Shown: piece after piece, positions 60,308 through 64,000 of the stretch | Layout of the letters: each line of letters starts with the position of its first letter | Position numbering within the stretch: position 1 is the first letter of the stretch | Assembly (NCBI GenBank): GCA_964520905.1 | Contig: CAZFQL010000001.1 | Coordinates: forward strand, 1 to 64,000 | Source: JAGVIE01 sp964520905 | GTDB taxonomy: Bacteria > Bacteroidota > Ignavibacteria > UBA10030 > SZUA-254 | Length of the DNA stretch: 64,000 nt | Reading direction: 5' to 3' | Program-made: the position numbers and the translations under genes | The notes under the pieces: model-generated | The model's input: only the letters and a program-made list of their open reading frames with translations | Database searches by the model: none | Told to the model about the DNA's origin: nothing

Positions 60308-62950
60308 ATGAGCTTTGCGAAACACAAACATTTCTTTCTTGGACTCGGTATCACACTAATAGCTGTGCTACTGTCGGTTATATTGCCAGATCTTTTCAAA
60401 AGAATAGATCAGGGGATAGTTAATGAAGAATACCGGCTGAGAGGTGAAACAAAAATCGATTCCTCTATTGTAATTATTTATTTCGATAACGATGATATTG
60501 CCGCCCTTGGGGGACTGCCGCTCAAACGAAGTTATTATGCGCTTCTCTTGCAAGTTTTACGCGAGCTAAATGTAAGAGCGGTAGGCATTGACATTGCATT
60601 TACCGAAACGGGCAATGAACATCCCGAGTATGAAGATCTGCTTGCCACGGTGGTGGAAAGAAACGGCAATGTAATCCTGGGTGGTTATTTTAGATCGTTC
60701 AGCGATATAGCATCTCAAGAATATGGAACAACCATACCCCCCGGTTTTTTGTATGATTCTTTGCCGGTAATTGCCTGGAGCCGCGGCAATAATCCGGTTC
60801 TACCAGCATCTAAATTATTAAAGTGCGCAAAAAGTGTCGGGCACACACACATAGGCGATGAGTTCGGTCTCCCGTCTTTTGTGCAAAGCGGTTCAAATCT
60901 TTTTCCTGCTTTTTCGTTAGAACTTTTCAGGGTTGGTGTTGGCGCCGATAGGCAGAGCGTTCACATATCGTCTTCGGGTATCGACGTTGTCACAGATAAA
61001 CATACGTATCAGATACCGATAGATGGAGCCGGCAATGTATTAGTCAATATTACAGGCGGTACGAAATCGCTAAACATGTTATCGGCGGTTAAACTTCTGA
61101 AGTCTTATGATATGATAAAATCGGGCATTGTATCGCTGTCGCGGTTGGAATATCTTAAAGGGAAAATCATTCTTGTTGGAATAATTGCTGAAGGAGGCAG
61201 TAAGTTTGTGAATACTCCATTTACGCCCGACTTCCCATCAATAGGCATTCATACAATGTTTGTTGACAACGCAATTCACGGGACATTCATAAGACACGTT
61301 AGTGATATCTCAGGGCATCTACTTGTGTTCATTGTAGGCATCTTGAGCACTTTACTCATGGGCATGAAAAAAGGAATCTTCGGCATTATAGGCGTGGCGG
61401 CATTGCTTCTGCTTCTGCTTGTTGTATCGTACATTCTGTTTTTAGCGGCATCTATAGTCTTTCCATTATTTATGCCGTTATTGACAGGATTGATCGCGGC
61501 GGTTTCGGTTCTGATCTATCAGCATAAATCTGTGCGCGAACACGCTTACGATCTCACGCGTGAAAAGGAACGAATAACAAATCTTCTACACGAAAAAGAA
61601 TTAAAACTTCACACACTTGAATCAAATCTGCAGACAACCCGACAACAGGATATTGCAAAGCACCGTACTCAAACAGCCGAGGAAGTGAAATCATACCAGG
61701 AAGAAATTCGCAGGTTAAAAGTAATTGCAGCCGACTTACAGCCATCCGTCATGACAATAAACCGACAGCCCGGAATCAAACAAGAATTCTGCGGAATAAT
61801 TTACGGCAGCAACAGCCCGATGGAAGAAATTGTATCATTAGTAAAAAAGATTTCCGACAGCAAATCTACAGTTTTACTACAGGGAGAAAGCGGTACAGGA
61901 AAGGAACTTGTTGCGCTTGCGCTTCATGCTCATTCCGGAAGGAAAACAAAACCATTTGTTGCGGTCAACTGTGGGGCGTTATCCGAAACGCTATTGGAAA
62001 GCGAATTATTCGGGCACGAGAAAGGCGCGTTTACCGGCGCAATGAAGGATCGGGCGGGTCGATTTGAGCTTGCCGATTCGGGCACGATATTCTTGGATGA
62101 AATTGGAGAAACGAGCGAAGCATTCCAAATAAAATTATTAAGGGTTCTGCAAGACGGAACATTTGAGCGCGTTGGCGGAACAACAACAAGAAAGGTTAGT
62201 GTTCGAGTTATTGCCGCAACTAATAAAAATCTCGAGCAAATGGTTACAGAGAAAAAATTTAGAGAAGACCTTTATTATCGTCTGAACGTATTCACAGTCC
62301 GACTTCCCGCTCTCAGAGAGAGAGTGGAAGACATTCCGCTTTTGGTAGAACATTTTATTGCTCTGGAAGATGCAGGGTTAACTTGCAGCGCCAGCGCGAT
62401 GGATACTCTAAAACAATATTCATGGAAGGGGAATATTAGGGAACTTCAGAGCATAATCAAACGCGCCGTGCTACTGTCGAAAGCAGAAAGCAGAACGATG
62501 TTGCGCCTGAAAGATTTTCCCGGTGAGATAGTCAAAGAACAAAATACGTCGGTGAATATAGAGGAGCAAATTCTCAGGTTATTGCGTGAGAAGAGATTCT
62601 CGCGAAGCTCTATATCGGAAACAGCCGACGATATCGGGGGCTTGAATCGTGGAACTGTAGCGGAATATTTCCGGGGTTATTGTTTCAAAGCATTTGTAGA
62701 GTTGGAATACAATGTGGCGGCAGCCGCTAAATTAGTAGCACTATCATCGGACGAAGTAATCTTTAAAAAAGTCGAGAGGAAACTAATTGAATATATCAGC
62801 AATGCAATTGAACATACAAAATCCTCTCAATCCGGCGAGCAGGTCATCTTTGCATCGAAACCCAAATATAAAAACTTACCGCAAAGATATCATAACTATC
62901 TCGATGAAATTATCGCATCAGCTCACCGGGGTGACTGGTCATTGAAGTAA
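60308..62950 (+). CDS. CHASE2-sensor sigma54 transcriptional activator
   Basis: This 880-aa regulator has an N-terminal membrane helix, an extracytoplasmic CHASE2 domain (~35-320), three more helices (~330-410) and a coiled coil (~412-475). The AAA+ domain has Walker A GESGTGKE (526-533), the sigma54 loop GAFTGA (573-578), Walker B GTIFLDEIGE and the arginine finger region FREDLYYRLN. The C terminus after ~740 looks like a helix-turn-helix (SRSSISETADDIGGLNRGTV). A membrane-bound one-component sensor of this kind is unusual. It starts 10 nt after the envC stop. Confidence 0.88.
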   Translation: MSFAKHKHFFLGLGITLIAVLLSVILPDLFKRIDQGIVNEEYRLRGETKIDSSIVIIYFDNDDIAALGGLPLKRSYYALLLQVLRELNVRAVGIDIAFTETGNEHPEYEDLLATVVERNGNVILGGYFRSFSDIASQEYGTTIPPGFLYDSLPVIAWSRGNNPVLPASKLLKCAKSVGHTHIGDEFGLPSFVQSGSNLFPAFSLELFRVGVGADRQSVHISSSGIDVVTDKHTYQIPIDGAGNVLVNITGGTKSLNMLSAVKLLKSYDMIKSGIVSLSRLEYLKGKIILVGIIAEGGSKFVNTPFTPDFPSIGIHTMFVDNAIHGTFIRHVSDISGHLLVFIVGILSTLLMGMKKGIFGIIGVAALLLLLLVVSYILFLAASIVFPLFMPLLTGLIAAVSVLIYQHKSVREHAYDLTREKERITNLLHEKELKLHTLESNLQTTRQQDIAKHRTQTAEEVKSYQEEIRRLKVIAADLQPSVMTINRQPGIKQEFCGIIYGSNSPMEEIVSLVKKISDSKSTVLLQGESGTGKELVALALHAHSGRKTKPFVAVNCGALSETLLESELFGHEKGAFTGAMKDRAGRFELADSGTIFLDEIGETSEAFQIKLLRVLQDGTFERVGGTTTRKVSVRVIAATNKNLEQMVTEKKFREDLYYRLNVFTVRLPALRERVEDIPLLVEHFIALEDAGLTCSASAMDTLKQYSWKGNIRELQSIIKRAVLLSKAESRTMLRLKDFPGEIVKEQNTSVNIEEQILRLLREKRFSRSSISETADDIGGLNRGTVAEYFRGYCFKAFVELEYNVAAAAKLVALSSDEVIFKKVERKLIEYISNAIEHTKSSQSGEQVIFASKPKYKNLPQRYHNYLDEIIASAHRGDWSLK

Positions 62951-63073
62951 TAATCCTGCCTCCATTAACTTCACAAAAGCCTGAATAGCATAATTCCCGC
63001 ACAAGCGCATAGTTTTCCCGCAGTACGATTTTGTAAAATCTGTTAAATGCTAGCACATTCTTCATCTAATGCG

Positions 63074-63088
63074 TGGCACGATGTTTGA
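63074..63088 (+). promoter_or_regulatory. Sigma54-like promoter
   Basis: TGGCACG-N4-TTGA matches the -24/-12 consensus TGGCACG-N4-TTGC at ten of eleven fixed positions. It lies just after the sigma54 activator gene and about 118 nt before the lipoprotein ATG. Confidence 0.6.
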
Positions 63089-63205
63089 AATGATAGTATT
63101 CAATTGTCCCGCTGCTCATTTTAATTTCCTAATTCACATGCGGGCATTGAGGAAAGAGCGGCGGGATGATATAATTAACAAGATCATTCATAATTGGAGA
63201 AAATT

Positions 63206-64000
63206 ATGAAAAACACATACCGCTTTTTGAGTTTTATTCTTTTCGCATTTTATGTAATATTCTTCGGATGTTCAAAAGATAGTACTTCTCCTGAAGTGCT
63301 AAGCGATCAAGAAGTATTAAAGTCACAGATCGAAAGTATCGATTCGGTCGCCGATTTTTCCAGTTCCGATGAGGCTACAATTGATGATGGATCGGCGCAA
63401 GACTATGAGATCGGTTCATTAGAAAAATCGCTTTCTCCCATAACTCCAATCAGATGGGGACGTAAGATTGACAACGTCCAACGGAACTGCAATATTGTTA
63501 TAACGGGCGATTCGATAGCGAATGCAACGATCGTTAAAACAATAACAGGGCGATTGATAATAGTAATATCCTCCTCCGAAGGTTTATCGACGCTCGATAC
63601 ATTGCAAAAACAATTCACAAGTCAAACACAGCGTGAAGTTCGGTTCAAGCGAATCGCGAGAACAAGTGATCCTAAAAAGAATTGGAAGCCTATTGATATT
63701 ACTACAGTCGTAGGAGGAACCAGCGAAGCGAGAAATTTCAACATTACCAAACTGGAAATCTACACACCACACGATACGCTGGTAATATCAGAACCTATGA
63801 TGCAGTGGTTTCACTTAGGAATCGGTCCTTACGGGATTCCCGTTCTAAATCTTGGCGATACAATGTTGGTCCGCGCTCAAATACAAAGTACTGATACGAG
63901 CCGTGAATATGCCATGCTGCGACATTCAGTTGACCACAGATTTACTCATCGGTACAGAACAAGAATGCAAATGATCGATAGCACCAGTAATCAACTGTCT
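63206..64000 (+). CDS. Lipoprotein of unknown function (partial, runs off window)
   Basis: An open frame from ATG 63206, with TTGGAGAAA upstream, continues past the window end (265 codons seen). The signal sequence ends in a lipobox-like FFGCSKD (C22). The rest is a Ser/Asp-rich stretch and then beta-rich sequence such as QRNCNIVITGDSIANATIVKT. I do not recognise the family. The sigma54-like promoter upstream suggests control by the CHASE2 activator encoded next to it. Confidence 0.75.
   Translation, partial: MKNTYRFLSFILFAFYVIFFGCSKDSTSPEVLSDQEVLKSQIESIDSVADFSSSDEATIDDGSAQDYEIGSLEKSLSPITPIRWGRKIDNVQRNCNIVITGDSIANATIVKTITGRLIIVISSSEGLSTLDTLQKQFTSQTQREVRFKRIARTSDPKKNWKPIDITTVVGGTSEARNFNITKLEIYTPHDTLVISEPMMQWFHLGIGPYGIPVLNLGDTMLVRAQIQSTDTSREYAMLRHSVDHRFTHRYRTRMQMIDSTSNQLS

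Overview
The window is a chromosomal origin region plus flanking accessory DNA from a bacterium of the Fibrobacteres-Chlorobi-Bacteroidetes group, most likely an Ignavibacteria/Kapabacteria/Kryptonia-type lineage. The placement is inference. It rests on secreted proteins ending in type A T9SS sorting domains with the NYPNPFNP motif (27960-29177, 52725-55496), on a Bacteroidota-type promoter (TTTG-N20-TAGATTTG at 47899-47930), on several multiheme cytochromes, and on modest GC content. No tRNA, rRNA or CRISPR array was seen.

Layout. 0.15-4.9 kb holds a PilB/GspE ATPase, adenosine deaminase and a histidine kinase with a defective receiver. 4.9-14.0 kb, all on the minus strand, is gyrA-gyrB-DUF721-recF-dnaN-dnaA. 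14.0-14.47 kb is AT-rich and is the likely oriC. 14.47-22.97 kb, all on the plus strand, is rpmH-rnpA-yidD-yidC-mnmE-mnmG-rsmG-murQ-DUF2461. The two arms diverge from the dnaA-rpmH gap, the classical origin arrangement. A perfect-looking parS site lies between mnmE and mnmG and a degenerate one before rsmG, but parAB is not here. 23-26 kb carries an aminotransferase and typA/bipA.

26.4-31.6 kb is a respiratory/secretory cluster: a Spy-like protein, a four-heme cytochrome, an NHL-propeller T9SS cargo and a 15-CXXCH cytochrome that also carries a proprotein-convertase P domain. 31.8-47 kb is a mixed metabolic stretch: NmrA-like oxidoreductase, pterin dehydratase, an ABC-2 exporter pair, two methyltransferases, AlkD-like glycosylase, an octaheme hydroxylamine-oxidoreductase-like cytochrome, MarR regulator, flavin reductase, YceI, nitroreductase, an SBBP propeller protein and an MntH-Usp fusion.

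47-56 kb is an accessory, partly decaying zone. It contains VapBC, a DUF433/DUF5615 pair with a nonsense-broken toxin, an ORF split by one stop codon, an orphan anti-sigma-like sensor, a toxin-antitoxin pair whose toxin has no start codon, a REP-associated tyrosine transposase flanked by seven REP hairpins, and several other small palindromic elements. 56-63 kb is an envelope operon (TPR lipoprotein, LolB-like DUF4292, EnvC-like M23, CHASE2-sigma54 activator). It is followed by a sigma54-like promoter and a lipoprotein gene that runs off the window end.
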